DNA from: Strigamia acuminata
Lineage: Eukaryota; Arthropoda; Chilopoda; Geophilomorpha; Linotaeniidae
Direction: 5' to 3'
Length of the DNA: 60,000 nt
Assembly: GCA_949358305.1 (NCBI GenBank)
Contig: OX442316.1
Location: 15,626,001 to 15,686,000, forward strand
The notes under the pieces were generated by a model. It saw only the letters and a list, made by a program, of their open reading frames with translations. It did no database searches and was not told the origin of the DNA. Shown one piece after another: positions 11,201 through 22,118 of the stretch (within the stretch, counting starts at the first letter, position 1; every line of letters starts with the position of its first letter). The position numbers were made by a program, and so were the translations under genes.

Positions 11201-14200
11201 CGGGCGTGTTGACGGAAGCACCGGCTTCCAGTAGCAATGTCGCGCATTCCGTGTGGCGATTGGCGACTGCAACCATCAGTGGGATTCTGGTGATATTAAA
11301 GTTGATTATTTGTAGAAGAAAATGGCATTTTTGCAGTTTTAGCATTTAAAAAAATTGAGTTTGTGCACTTAAAGATGCTGGTTTGACGTAAAGAATACAT
11401 CTTTTGCACTAAAAACTGCATGCTTGTATCGAAAAAGTTCATTTTTTCAAGCTAAAAGTGGATTTTTTTCATAAAATAAGTACATTTTGCCTGAAAAAGG
11501 TTCATTTTTGCATCGCAAAAGTGCATTTTTGGCATTCTTTCATCGAAAAGTGCATTCTTACATTGAAAAAGTGCATTTTTGCATTGAAAAAGTGCATTTT
11601 TGCATTGAAAAAGTGCATTTTTGCATTGAAAAAGTGCATTTTTGCATTGAAAAAGTGCATTTTTGCATTGAAAAAGTGCATTTTTGCATTGAAAAAGTGC
11701 ATTTTTGCATTGAAAATGTGCATTTTTGCATTGAAAATGTGCATTTTTGCATTGAAAATGTGCATTTTTGCATTGAAAATGTGCATTTTTGCATTGAAAA
11801 AGTACATTTTTGCATTAAAAAGTGCATTTTTTCATGGTACAAGTGCATTTATGCATGAAAAAAGTGCATTTCTGCACGAAAAAGTGTATTTTTTTATCAC
11901 AACAGTGCATTATTGCATAAAAAAAAGTCTAATTTTTGGCCTGTTGCCTGTATTCGAAAAATCAAAATTTGTGCGTAATCTCATTTTGTCATTAAGACGA
12001 CTGCACAATTCCGATTCCGGTAAATTCACCTTTCTTCCGCATCAAACACATCAACACACGTAGGTCCACCGTTTTCTAAAATTAATCGAAGACATTGGGT
12101 GTGACCGCCGTAAGCTGCACAATGGACGGCCGTACGTTGACGTTCTTTATCCTGCAACGTCACTATGGCACCATTCTGGAGGCACAGCAAAACGCAATCC
12201 CCGTGACCAAAAAAGGCAGCTAGATGTAGGGGTGTTTGGCCATTTTCATCTCTGCAGTTTACATCGGTTACATACTTGAGCAAGAGAGACAGGCAAGCTT
12301 CGTGGCCGTGATAAGCCTAAAAATAAATTAAAAATTAAAAAAAATATTAAAAATTAATCAATCAATCGATCAATTTTACCACTAAATGAAGAGGAGACAC
12401 TTTGGGATCGTTGATTGATTCCTGCAGCAGCAAAGATTTAGCCGGCGTTTGCAACAACTGCCAAAATGCACAATTTATTAACATTCGATTAAAAAAAATT
12501 TAAATCAGAAATTCAGACCAGTTCGAGCGCTTGTTTATTGCCGCTAGCGGAAGCATAGTGAAGTACAGAAAAGCCCTGAGCATCCTGAATACATGGATCC
12601 GCCTTTGATTGTAACAACTGCTCGATAGACCTTTAAAGATAAACATTAAATTAAATTGACAAAATGTTCGGACTGAGAGGAAAAAGGAGGAAACTCACTT
12701 TCCCTCCGAATCGGTAGCAGCAGCGTAATGGAGAGGCGTACAACCACTGCTGTCTTGACGATTAACGCTCGATCCTGCAGCCAATAGCGTGGTGAGGCAC
12801 TGGGGGCGAGTTTTAATTGCGGCATAATGAATTGGCAGCCTAAATTAACCAAAATATCCCACATAAACAAATTGAAAAAAATAACAAAGTGCATGTTTAT
12901 ATGAAAAAAGTGCAATTTTGAATAAATAAATGCATGTTTGCATCAAAAAATGTATTTTTGCATAAAAATGTGCATTTTTTCATCAGAAAATGAATTTTTT
13001 TCATCAGAAAATGAATTTTTTCATCAGAAAATAAATTTTTTTCATCAGAAAATAAATTTTTGCACACAAAAAATGCATTTTGAACACAAAAAAATGCATT
13101 TTTGCACAAGAAAATGCATTTTTCTGAAAAAGTCTAACATTGTGCATACACATAAATCAAAATTTGTGCTTAAATGCATTTTATAAAGATATGACGATTG
13201 CATGCTATCCCACTTTATTTATTTCACCTGCCAGTGTTGTCGGCGATTTTAAAATCAGCTCCAAAACTCATTAAAAGTTCAAGGCACTCGTTTCTACCAC
13301 AAAAAAAAATTAAATTGAATTAAATTAACAAAAATATAATCAATTCTGACAGCGATCCGTTACCCCCCGCAGGCTGCTGTGTGTACACAAGTACGTCCAT
13401 TATGATCGGGCATGTCTAACGACGTTCCTTCTAGCAGCAGCTTGCGGCAGCATTCGGTGTAGCCGTGAAGAGCAGCGACGTGCAGCGGCGTCATACCGCT
13501 CGTGCCCTGTCTGCGCGTGAAAAGCAACTTTAGATTTCCTCGTTTCAAAGTCCGGCGCATCGTGTTTACCTTTTGGGGTCGGCACCGAGCGATACGAGGG
13601 TTCCGATGAGTAAATCGTGGCCATATCTAGCGGCGATGTGGAGCGGCGTGCAGCCGTCGTTGTCGGAGCAATCGACGATGGCTCCGCTGTCGATGAGCGC
13701 CTGCGCACGCGTGAATCGTCCGTGTATTGCTGTCATGTGCAAGGGCGTCCTGCCGTCTCGACTGCGCGCGTTTATGGCCGCGCCACCCGCAACCAGTTCT
13801 TCCAAACATGTAGCCCCGTGAGTGGATGCTGACGCGTAATGTAGAGGTGTCTGAGAGCGAGTTTTATTTTTTATTTATTTAAATCGGGTTGAATTAAAGT
13901 GGTGTTCACGTTCTGTTTTGTAGTTGTCACGAGTTTGCATTTTAAATACGAATAAATAAATGAGAATTCGTGTATTTTTATGGATTTAACTGCAAATTTT
14001 CGTTGTTTTTTCCTTCAAAATCTCAATTTCTATCGGTTTTTGTACGAAAAATTCCAAATTTCAATCGATTTTTGGTTCAAAATACAAATTTCGATCTTTT
14101 TTGTACATAAAATTCCAAATTTCGATCTTTTTTGTACATAAAATTCCAAATTTCGATCTTTTTTGTACATAAAATTCCAAATTTCGATCTTTTTTGTACA

Positions 14201-17200
14201 TAAAATTCCAAATTTCGATCTTTTTTGTACATAAAATTCCAAATTTCGATCTTTTTTGTACATAAAATTCCAAATTTCGATCTTTTTTGTACATAAAATT
14301 CCAAATTTCGATATTTTTTGTACACAAAATTCCAAATTTCGATCTTTTTTGTACATAAAATTCCAAATTTCGATCTTTTTTGTACATAAAATTCCAAATT
14401 TCGATATTTTTTGTACACAAAATTCCAAATTTCGATCTTTTTTGTACATAAAATTCCAAATTTCCATCATTTTTTGGTTCAAAATTCGAATTTTCGTCGT
14501 TTTTTAGCTTAAAATTCGAATTTCGATCGGTTTTAAAAATTCAAAATATATCGTAATTTAAAGGTGAAAATACGAAACAGTTAGTGAACGATTCGGGCGA
14601 AATAATTACCAATCCTTTGTGATTGATCGCATTAATATTAGCTCCAGCTGGTAACAATTCTCTCACCACCAATTCACGTCCATTGAAACACGCGACATGT
14701 AATGGAGTGTTGCCATACGCATTAACAGCATCCACTTCCACTCCATACTCGAGTAACAAACGTACAATATTGGCTTTGCCGCTGGCTGCAGCTGAATGTA
14801 ATGGGGTATACATCTAAAATCAAGTAAAATAAATTAGTTAGAAAATAAATAATAGCTCGACCAAATACAAATACCTCTTTATCACGAGCATTTAACTCTG
14901 CATTGTGTTTGACTAAAGAGCGCACTACGTCCATGTGACCCATACACGCAGCCCAATGAATCGCTCGCCGCTCTTTTTTGTCGAAGGCATTGACGGAGGC
15001 ACCCTGTTTCAGCAATAACTCCACCATCTACACAAATAAATATTTTCATCAAATTTTGTTTTAATTCTCACTGATTTGTTTCAATTTTTGAATTCCTTAT
15101 GAATTGTTGTAAACTTTTATAAATTTTTGAATTTTTTTGAATTCTTTATGAACTTTTGTGAATTCTTTATGAATTTTTGTAAACTTTTAAGAATTTTTGT
15201 AAACTTTTATGAATTTTTGTAAACTTTTATAAATTTTTGTAAACTTTTAATAATTTTTGTAAACTTTTATAAATTTTTGAATTTTTTTGAATTCTTTATA
15301 AATTTTTGTGAACTTTTATAAAATTTTGAATTTTTGTGAACTTATATGAAGTTTTAAATTTTTATGAATTCTTTATAAATTTTTGTGAACTTTTATAAAA
15401 TTTTGAAGTTTTGTGAACTTTTATAAAATTTTAAATTTTTTTGAATTCTTTAAAAAAAATGTAAATTTCTAATAAATTTTTGTAAACTTTTATAAATTTT
15501 TGAATTTTTTTGAATTCTTTAAGAATTTTTGAATTTGTGAACTTTTATAAATTTTTGAACTTTTTTGAATTCTTTAAAGAAATTTGAATTTCTTATGAAT
15601 TTTTGTAAACTTTTATAAATCTTTGAATTTTTGTAAATTTTTTAATAATTTTTAAATTTTTAAATTTTTCTAAATTTTTCTAAATTTTTCTAAATTTTTC
15701 TAAATTTTTCTAAATTTTTCTAAATTTTTCTAAATTTTTCTAAATTTTTCTAAATTTTTCTAAATTTTTCTAAATTTTTCTAAATTTTTCTAAATTTTTC
15801 TAAATTTTTCTAAAATTTCTTCCATTTTTTAAACCCTTTACAAATTTTTGAATTTTTTAGAATTTTCTGAATTTTTCTGGATTTTCTAAATTTTTTAAAA
15901 AAAATTTTAAATTTTTAAAAAAAAAAATTTTATTTTTTAAAAAAAAAAATTTTATTTTTTTTAATTTTCTAAATTTTTTTTTTTAATTTTCTAAATTTTT
16001 TTTTTTATTTTCTAAATTTTTTTTTTTATTTTCTAAATATTTTTTAGAATTTTCTAGAATTCTTTTTAAGGAGTAGAATTTTTTTAGAATTGTCCTTGAT
16101 TACCTCCACATGGCCACTAAATGCTGCATGATGCAAACTGGTTCGGCCGGCTCTGTCGGTAACATTTACATTTCCCAAAAGCGGGATGAGGTATTCGGCG
16201 CATCGAATAGCGTTGTTGGCTGACGCCACGTGCAGTGGAGTCTGCCAATTTTTATCCCTCGCGTTTACATCGGCTTGGTGACGCAGCAAGATTTCCACGG
16301 TGTCCTTAAGAACCGTAAATAATTAGAAACAATGTTGAGTTTACGTTTGCACCGCTAATTGTTTGTCAAATATTGATTTACGACCTTTGTCGTTGTTAAT
16401 TGCGTGTGGGAATTATGCAAAAGCTAATTTTCGTGTTCGCATTGCGTTTTCCATGATTTAATTACAGAGTGTGACATTGAATAACGTAATTAGCATGTAC
16501 CGTGACGAGGAAAATATGACTAATCTGCATTCAAACGCAAACGACACGCAATTTTGATGTGACACGAATGAAAAGCGTTTACAAAATGTTCCTGCATGAC
16601 CTCGTTCAATTTCTGCGCATAGTTTCATAAATAAGTGTTCGACAAAATTTTTTTTAGCAGTGCAGAAGTAAAATATAATAAATAAAAGGGTTATTCAGAC
16701 TCTGGTTTGGAAAATTAAATATTTTGTTAATTAAAAATCGGACTTTTTGAAGGTAAAAATCCAATTTTTGCAATACAAGTGTTTAAATTTTTTGAAGCAA
16801 ATATTGAATTTTTGAAATAAAATATTGAATTTTTCAGGCAAATATTGATTTTTTTAAGTAAAATATTGAATTTTCTAGGCAAATATTGAATTTTTCAGGC
16901 AAATATTGAATTTTTCAAGCAAATATTGAATTTTTCAAGCAAATATTGAATTTTTCAGGCAAATATTGAATTTTTCAGGCAAATATTGAATTTTTAGGCA
17001 AATATTGAATTTTTCAAGCAAATATTGAATTTTTCAGACAATATTGAATTTTTGAAGTAAAATATTAAATTTTTCAGGCAAATATTGAATTTTTCAAGCA
17101 AATATTGAATTTTTCAAGCAAATATTGAATTTTTCAAGCAAATATTGAATTTTTCAGGCAAATATTGAATTTTTTAGTCAAATATTGAATTTTTTGAGGA

Positions 17201-19033
17201 AAATATTGAATTTTATAAGTGCAAAATTTTACTTTTATCTGCAAATTTTATATTTTATCTGCAAAAATTCAATTCCATCTGCAAAAATTCAATTTCATCT
17301 GCAAAATTTCAATTTCATCTGCAAAAATTCAATTTCAGCTTCAAAAATTCAATTTCAACTTCAAAAATTCAATTTCATCTGCAAAAATTCAATTTCATCT
17401 GCAAAAATTCAATTTCATCTGCAAAAATTCAATTTCATCTGCAAAAATTCAATTTCATCTGCAATAATTCAATTTCATCTGCAAAAATTCAATATTTTCC
17501 ATTAACCAATATCTAAATGTCGCCTCCAAATCAATTTCTGAACACACCAATAAAAACAAAAATAAAAAAAAACTAGAAAAATGAAACAAACTTCACTTCC
17601 AGAACAACAAGCTCTGTGCAACGGTGTAAGCCATTTGTTATCTTTGATGTTAACTCTCGCCCCGCTCAGTATAAGCGCATCAACTATATCCGCTTCACCG
17701 CAATAAGCCGCCGCATGCAACGGACTTCGTCGTTCGTGATCCTACAAACAAATCAAAACAAATAAAATAAAATTACCCCAACAACAAACAAACAAACCAA
17801 CAAACAAACAAACCTGGCAATTCACATCTTCCTGCTTATACAGAAGCGTCTGCACCTCATCCGCATCACCTTGGAATATTGCTTGCACTAGTGGAGGCTA
17901 AAAAAACCCAAAAAACCCAAAAATTAATCAAAAAAACCCAAAAAAATCCAAAAAAAGTGCCAAAAGTGCTAAAACTAATTCAATTTTCTACCAACAACAA
18001 ACAAAAAGCATAAAACGACATCTAAAAGCATAAAACGACTAATAAAACATGCAAAACTAAATTTGCTTAACATTTCTCTCAAGCAAAATCAAAAAAAAAA
18101 AAAAAAAGAAACAAGAAAATAAATTTTTGAAAAAAAAATTACAAATACAAGAAACTGAAGTTTGAGAAGGAAAAAAATAAAAATAATTGATTTTTGATTG
18201 AATTTTTTGCGTGCAATTGCTGTATTGTTTATACTACCTGTATGTCGTCAGAAGAATCAATTATCGGAGTAAAAGGTTCCAACTTAAGCTTCGGGTCGTG
18301 AGTTGTTGTGGCCTTAAAGGGGGACGCCAAAAGTCCCTCAACACGCTCGTTCTGTTCCACAACATCCTGAAGAATGGAAAGTGCACAAAAATGGCTAATA
18401 TCCAATTTTTATTTTTTGGAAAATTTTTCACTTTTTGTGAAAGTTCATTTTGCCCTGGTGGCAGATTTTCTAACTTTCACTTTGCCATTTAATTTCACTT
18501 GAAATCAAATCGATTTTTAACAACTTTTAACAATTTTTTTAACACTTTTAAGCCCCAAAATTGATGAAACTAAGTTCCTCAAGCTCGATTTCAAATTCCC
18601 AAACAATTAAATCTGAATTTTACTGTTTTTTTTTTAATGTTTTTTTTTTTTTAATGATTTATTTTTTTTAAATTTATGCTTGAAAAAAATGTCTCGCTCA
18701 ATTTATTTCTTAAATTAATTAAAATCAATAAAAACACAAAATTTAAATTTAAAAAAATGTTGTTTTAGACACTTGTTTAGACTTTTTTTTTTATACTTCC
18801 ACGATTCGTTTTCGTGGGAATTGCACTCGGAACATGTTCGAAAACTATATTTATGAGATTAGCTGGAAAAGTCGTGTTTATGTTGTCACAAGACACCTCG
18901 CATCCCTTTAATTTTCTCAGGTGCAATTTGCAACACGGATTCACCTAAGCCTAACCTCATTTTGTTAGTTTTTATAAGGGAAATCAAAGAACGGATGTTT
19001 GCAAACCTCCTCCACTAGCCGCTGGATCACCAT
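8298..19033 (-). CDS. Ankrd28: PP6 regulatory ankyrin repeat subunit (ANKRD28/44/52 family)
   Basis: Twenty-three coding exons on the minus strand: 19033-19007, 18366-18238, 17897-17814, 17741-17592, 16304-16104, 15027-14875, 14813-14610, 13850-13570, 13510-13364, 13293-13228, 12839-12699, 12630-12519, 12457-12380, 12316-12030, 11286-11169, 11105-10892, 10833-10746, 10132-10049, 9985-9840, 9773-9611, 9548-9457, 8697-8566, 8428-8298. They join in phase to about 1075 aa (human ANKRD28 is 1053). Nearly the whole protein is ankyrin repeats (TPLHxAA...G) aligning in order with ANKRD28, e.g. [20 protein letters not shown] and [12 protein letters not shown]. The end SDSEFY matches the family's SDSETY. 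Family members scaffold protein phosphatase 6 with SAPS subunits. The start MVIQRLVEE is the first in-frame ATG but the N-terminal 60 residues are not conserved, so that part is less certain. The last junction (A|GTATGG) is inferred; read-through would stop at 8549. Confidence 0.93.
8549..8566 (-). other. alternative stop by retention of the last ankyrin-gene intron
   Basis: If donor A|GTATGG at 8566/8565 is not used, the penultimate exon reads on for five codons (MESN) to TAA at 8551-8549. This would give a protein lacking the terminal SSDSEFY tail. The spliced form is favoured because the tail resembles the vertebrate C-terminus. Confidence 0.35.
8780..9380. repeat. intronic tandem array, 30-31 bp units
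   Basis: This array fills intron 8698-9456 of the ankyrin gene. Two related unit types alternate in blocks: a 31-mer built on TTTCTAATGTTTTACGTCAT followed by ATTTACATGAA, and a 30-mer built on ATTGTAATTTTTACGTCAAA followed by TTTACATGAA. The edges carry a short inverted motif, CTCGAATTACAAGC (about 8756) and the reverse complement of TTCGAATTACTAGC (about 9418-9431). The array therefore probably lies inside a small TIR element. Confidence 0.85.
10217..10594. mobile_element. hAT-like TIR element carrying a 21-bp array
   Basis: The left end CAAGGCCGGCTTAGAG and the right end (revcomp) CAGGGCCGACTTGGAA agree at 13 of 16 positions. The flanking octamers AAAATTGC and AAAATAAC agree at 6 of 8, consistent with an old 8-bp duplication. 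Between them is a tandem array (about 10340-10460) of a 21-bp unit GCACTTTTTTGTGGAAAAAA plus T. It lies in ankyrin-gene intron 10133-10745. Confidence 0.55.
11450..11900. repeat. intronic tandem array, 21-bp unit
   Basis: About fifteen copies of the 21-mer ATTGAAAAAGTGCATTTTTG plus C lie in ankyrin-gene intron 11287-12029. The central copies are almost identical, apart from a sub-block where AAAAAG becomes AAAATG. The edge copies are degenerate. The period is divisible by 3 and lacks stops, so it creates long spurious reading frames on both strands. Confidence 0.95.
12880..13140. repeat. intronic tandem array, 20-21 bp unit
   Basis: Repeats of CATCAGAAAATGAATTTTTT fill ankyrin-gene intron 12840-13227. 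The right flank (TCAAAATTTGTGCTTAA... then ATGACGATTGCA) resembles the right flank of the 11450-11900 array (TCAAAATTTGTGCGTAA... then AAGACGACTGCA). The two arrays therefore share a common carrier element. Confidence 0.8.
14040..14480. repeat. intronic tandem array, 31-bp unit
   Basis: About twelve near-identical copies of a 31-mer (TCCAAATTTCGATCTTTTTT then GTACATAAAAT) lie in ankyrin-gene intron 13851-14609. A variant copy (GATATT / GTACACA) recurs twice, suggesting higher-order amplification of a multi-unit block. Confidence 0.95.
15060..15650. repeat. degenerate 20-bp tandem array
   Basis: This diverged array of GAATTTTTGTAAACTTTTAT-like units lies in ankyrin-gene intron 15028-16103. 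Copies vary by small indels, so it looks older than the neighbouring arrays. Confidence 0.75.
15651..15820. repeat. perfect 10-bp tandem array
   Basis: About fifteen consecutive copies of TAAATTTTTC are nearly exact and directly abut the degenerate 20-bp array. One T-tract recurs every 10 bp. Confidence 0.95.
16800..17215. repeat. intronic tandem array, 20-bp unit (AAATATTGAATTTTTCAGGC)
   Basis: About twenty copies occur in ankyrin-gene intron 16305-17591. Variants GGC/AGC alternate at the unit end, and a few copies have single-base indels. Confidence 0.95.
17230..17495. repeat. second intronic array, 20-bp unit (AAAAATTCAATTTCATCTGC)
   Basis: About thirteen copies directly follow the previous array in the same intron. 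The unit sequence is different but the 20-bp period is the same. Confidence 0.95.
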
Positions 19034-19510
19034 TGTGGTTTGATCGTCGTTCCCAAGCCTGCACACATTCGGTAAATCCAACTATTAATCCTGCTTCTCC
19101 ATTAATCCCTGGTCGCTGTATCGCTCACACTCCAAGTAATTACCGATATTTACCGCCATTGCTGAAATAAGTAACGTTCATTGGTCCAAACCGACCTCGT
19201 GATACGACGTCTCCAAAATGACGTCAACACCGAAACAAACTCTGCAGAGATTATTCCCTTTTTAACTTTGTTAAAATCGTACTTACAAAACTCTATTCAT
19301 TTTAATAAACGACCCGAGACTAAAAACTGTATTTTTTCCTTTAACAAAGTACTTTAAACCTCCTTATTTTTATCTTTTTCCTTTCGATTTCGCCATTCAC
19401 CGTTTAGAGACACCCACTCGGTCGCGAACTCTGGATTAATGGAGTAACGATGACCGATCGTTATCCCCATCGGTTGTTTTCGTCTGCAACGATAAGATAA
19501 GAAATTCAAG
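19034..19510. promoter_or_regulatory. divergent promoter region, ankyrin gene (-) / COASY (+)
   Basis: The two start codons (19033 on minus, 19511 on plus) are 477 bp apart, and composition is less AT-rich than in the introns. On the minus strand a second ATG at 19159 opens MAVNIG and is followed by a donor-like G|GTAATT at 19144/19143. If used, it would run into a short frame rather than the ankyrin frame, so it may mark a 5' UTR exon with an upstream ORF. Confidence 0.5.
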
Positions 19511-21945
19511 ATGGTATCGACGGGTTTACTCATTTTCTCGACACCATTGCGTGCCTTGTCGTCGCAGATATCCCTCATCCTACAACTGGCGAATAATCAT
19601 GTGAAAAATACACTCTACATTCGTCTCCAACCGACTAAACAAGAAATTCTTCCGCCCAGTTCGTCCATTGTTTACAGCCCGAGTGAGAAACTCGCGTGCA
19701 CAAAACTCATCTCTTTGATCTACACAACTGCGTACAACATTTGCGGTCATTTAGATGTACGGATCTTACTAGATGTCACTGTAAAAGACTCAAAAATTGA
19801 ACACACAAGGTCGACCAGGAAGAAATTCGACGTTATTTTGACGAATTACGCGACGAAATTCGATTTGACGTCGTATTTGCAGGCGGAATTCCGTGAAAAT
19901 GTGGAAAATATTCCGATTGTGCACCTGGAAAGCGAGGAAATCAAGTGGGAGGAGTTGCCAGCTGGTTATACCGTCGCTGAGGACGAGTGGAAGGAATATA
20001 ATAACGTTGTTTTGGGCGGAACCTTCGATAGACTTCACGCTGGACACAAAATCTTGATGTCCGAAGCTTTGATGAGATGTCGTGAGAAGCTGACTGTTGG
20101 TGTCACGAATGAAACTATGGTTGAAAGTAATTTATTGGCAAATTATTGATTTTTTCGATTTTTTTTCGATTTTTTTTCAATTTTTTTTCAATTTTTTTTC
20201 GATTTTTTTTTTTTTTAGGGAAAATTTTACGGGAATTGATTTTGCCGACTGAAATTCGGATTCGAAGTGTTGAGGAGTTTATTGAGGAGGTGAAGCCGGG
20301 TGTTGGGCATTTTGTGACGCCGATTTGCGATCCTTTTGGGCCGTCAATCGTGGATGGGGATTTGGAGTGTATTGTGGTCAGTGAAGAGACTTTGAAGGGT
20401 GGTCAGAGGGTTAATGAAGAGAGGACGAAGAAAGTGGGTGTTTTGGTTTGGTTGGAGAGTTGTTTTTGTTGATTTTTGTTATTTTTTTTTTTTTAAGGGG
20501 ATGAAGTTGTTGGATTATTGCACGGTTAGTTTGGTGGCGGATGCGAATCATGGAGTGAATGAAGAATTGAAAATTAGCTCGTCGTCGCAAAGGATGAGAT
20601 TGTTGGGCAGGAGAATTAAGAACCCACAGGTGAAAGAAATTGGAAAAGTTTGCTCGGAATTTTTGTTGGAATTTAGTCGATTTTTTTGGGGAAATTCGTC
20701 AAAAATTGTCGATGTTTGTCAAGTTTCTTTGGTATTTTATACAAAAATTGTCCAATTTTGTCGAAATCTACCAAAAAACTCTAATTTTGTGAAAATTAAT
20801 AAAAAAAAATTCTGTTTTTGTCAAAATTAATAAAAAAAATTCTGTTTTTGTCAAAATTAATCTAAAATTTCTCTGTTTCTGACGAATTTTATTCAAAAAT
20901 TCTGCAAATTTGTCGAAAATTATCAAAATTTACACAAAAATTGTCTAATTTTGTCAAAATTTGTCGAAAATTATCAAAATTTACACAAAAATTGTCTAAT
21001 TTTGTCAAAATTTGTCGAAATTTATCAAAATTTTCACAAAAATTGTCCAATTTTGCCAAAATTTGTTGAAATTTATCAAAATTTACACAAAAATTGTCCA
21101 ATTTTGTCAAAATTTGTTGAAATTTATCAAAAAGTTACCAAATTTTGCTTGAAAATTTCAATTTTTTCAGCACAAACCACAACTTGCAAAATATCCATAC
21201 GTAATTGGTTTGACGGGCGGAATTTGCAGTGGCAAAACAAACATCGCCAAACACTTACAAGCACTAGGAATGGTCGTAATCCACGCGGACCAAGTCGCAC
21301 ACGCAACATATCTCCCCGGAACACAAGTTTACAGCCAAATCATCGCCGAATTCGGGCAAGACATGATCGGTCCCGACAATTTAATCAACCGAAGAAAATT
21401 AGGACAATTGGTTTTTGCCAATCCCGTAATAACAAAACTAAAAAATAAAAAAAAATAAAAAAATTTCAATTTTCAATTTAATTTTCAGGATCGGCTCAAC
21501 AAACTCAACGAAATCGTTTGGCCAGCCGTCGAATCCGAACTAGCCAACGAAATCGCCCGTCATTCAACGCTCAAAACCCGATTTATCCTGCTAGAAATTC
21601 CCGTTTTGATCGAAAGCGGAATGACGCGACTAGTCCACGAAGTTTGGGTCTCCATAATACCACGAGCAGAGGTCACCTAAACACAAAAAATATAAAAAAA
21701 TATCCAAAAAAATTAATTTTTTACCATTTTCTCCCAAAAAGGCGATCACTAGGATTCAGCAACGAGACAACCTGCCATTAGAACAAGCACAACAACGCGT
21801 AGACTCGCAAATCAGCAACGAAACGCGAGTAGCAGCTGCCAACGTCGTGTTTTGTTCCATGTGGGAGAAGGAATTCACTCGCCAACAAGTGCAAATCGCT
21901 TGGAACGAATTAAACGATTTTTTATCACTGGAAAACAAATTGTAA
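19511..21945 (+). CDS. Coasy: bifunctional coenzyme A synthase (PPAT/DPCK)
   Basis: Six exons (19511-20126, 20219-20433, 20498-20629, 21171-21425, 21489-21671, 21742-21945) join to 534 aa (human COASY 564). The protein carries the last two steps of CoA synthesis. The phosphopantetheine adenylyltransferase half has the nucleotidyltransferase signature GGTFDRLHAGH (169-179), preceded by the long N-terminal extension typical of animals. The dephospho-CoA kinase half begins near 330, with P-loop GGICSGKT (337-344), then HADQVAH and the lid region NLPLEQAQQRVDSQ. Active-site motifs of both halves are present, so both reactions are probably retained. Intron 3 (20630-21170) is expanded by a tandem array; the other introns are 63-92 bp. 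In exon 1 the frame runs into the intron and stops at 20147-20149, so splicing at 20126 is required. Confidence 0.96.
20880..21140. repeat. intronic tandem array, 51-bp unit
   Basis: This array lies in COASY intron 3. Unit of 51 bp built on TTTGTCGAAAATTATCAAAA, then TTTACACAAAAATTGTCTAA and TTTTGTCAAAA, about four to five copies. Each 51-mer contains sub-repeats of about 25 bp (GTC followed by AAAATT). Degenerate copies extend left to about 20740. Confidence 0.9.
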
Positions 21946-22118
21946 CAAATCACCAAAACATTAAAAAATTGTGAAATGTATATTAGGAAAGTAGTATATT
22001 TATTTTTAGTCCTCATTTCGCAAAATGTTACATAGATTTTAATTGCACACGTTGCGCAAACAAATTGGAAAAATAATAAGAGAAATGAAAATGAACAGAA
22101 AAATGCAATTCTAGTCTC

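Noticed and set aside
11458-12063. Long open frames rich in KKCIFAL or KVHFCIE repeats on both strands
   Set aside because: They are produced by a 21-bp stop-free tandem array inside an intron. All frames on both strands are open, which is typical of a repeat and not of a protein.
13566-13832. Plus-strand frames opposite the ankyrin exon
   Set aside because: They are antisense shadows of the GC-rich ankyrin exon 13850-13570.
14030-14482. Open frames with repeated [16 protein letters not shown] words
   Set aside because: They come from the 31-bp intronic array (period not divisible by 3, so units rotate through frames). The gene's true exons flank it.
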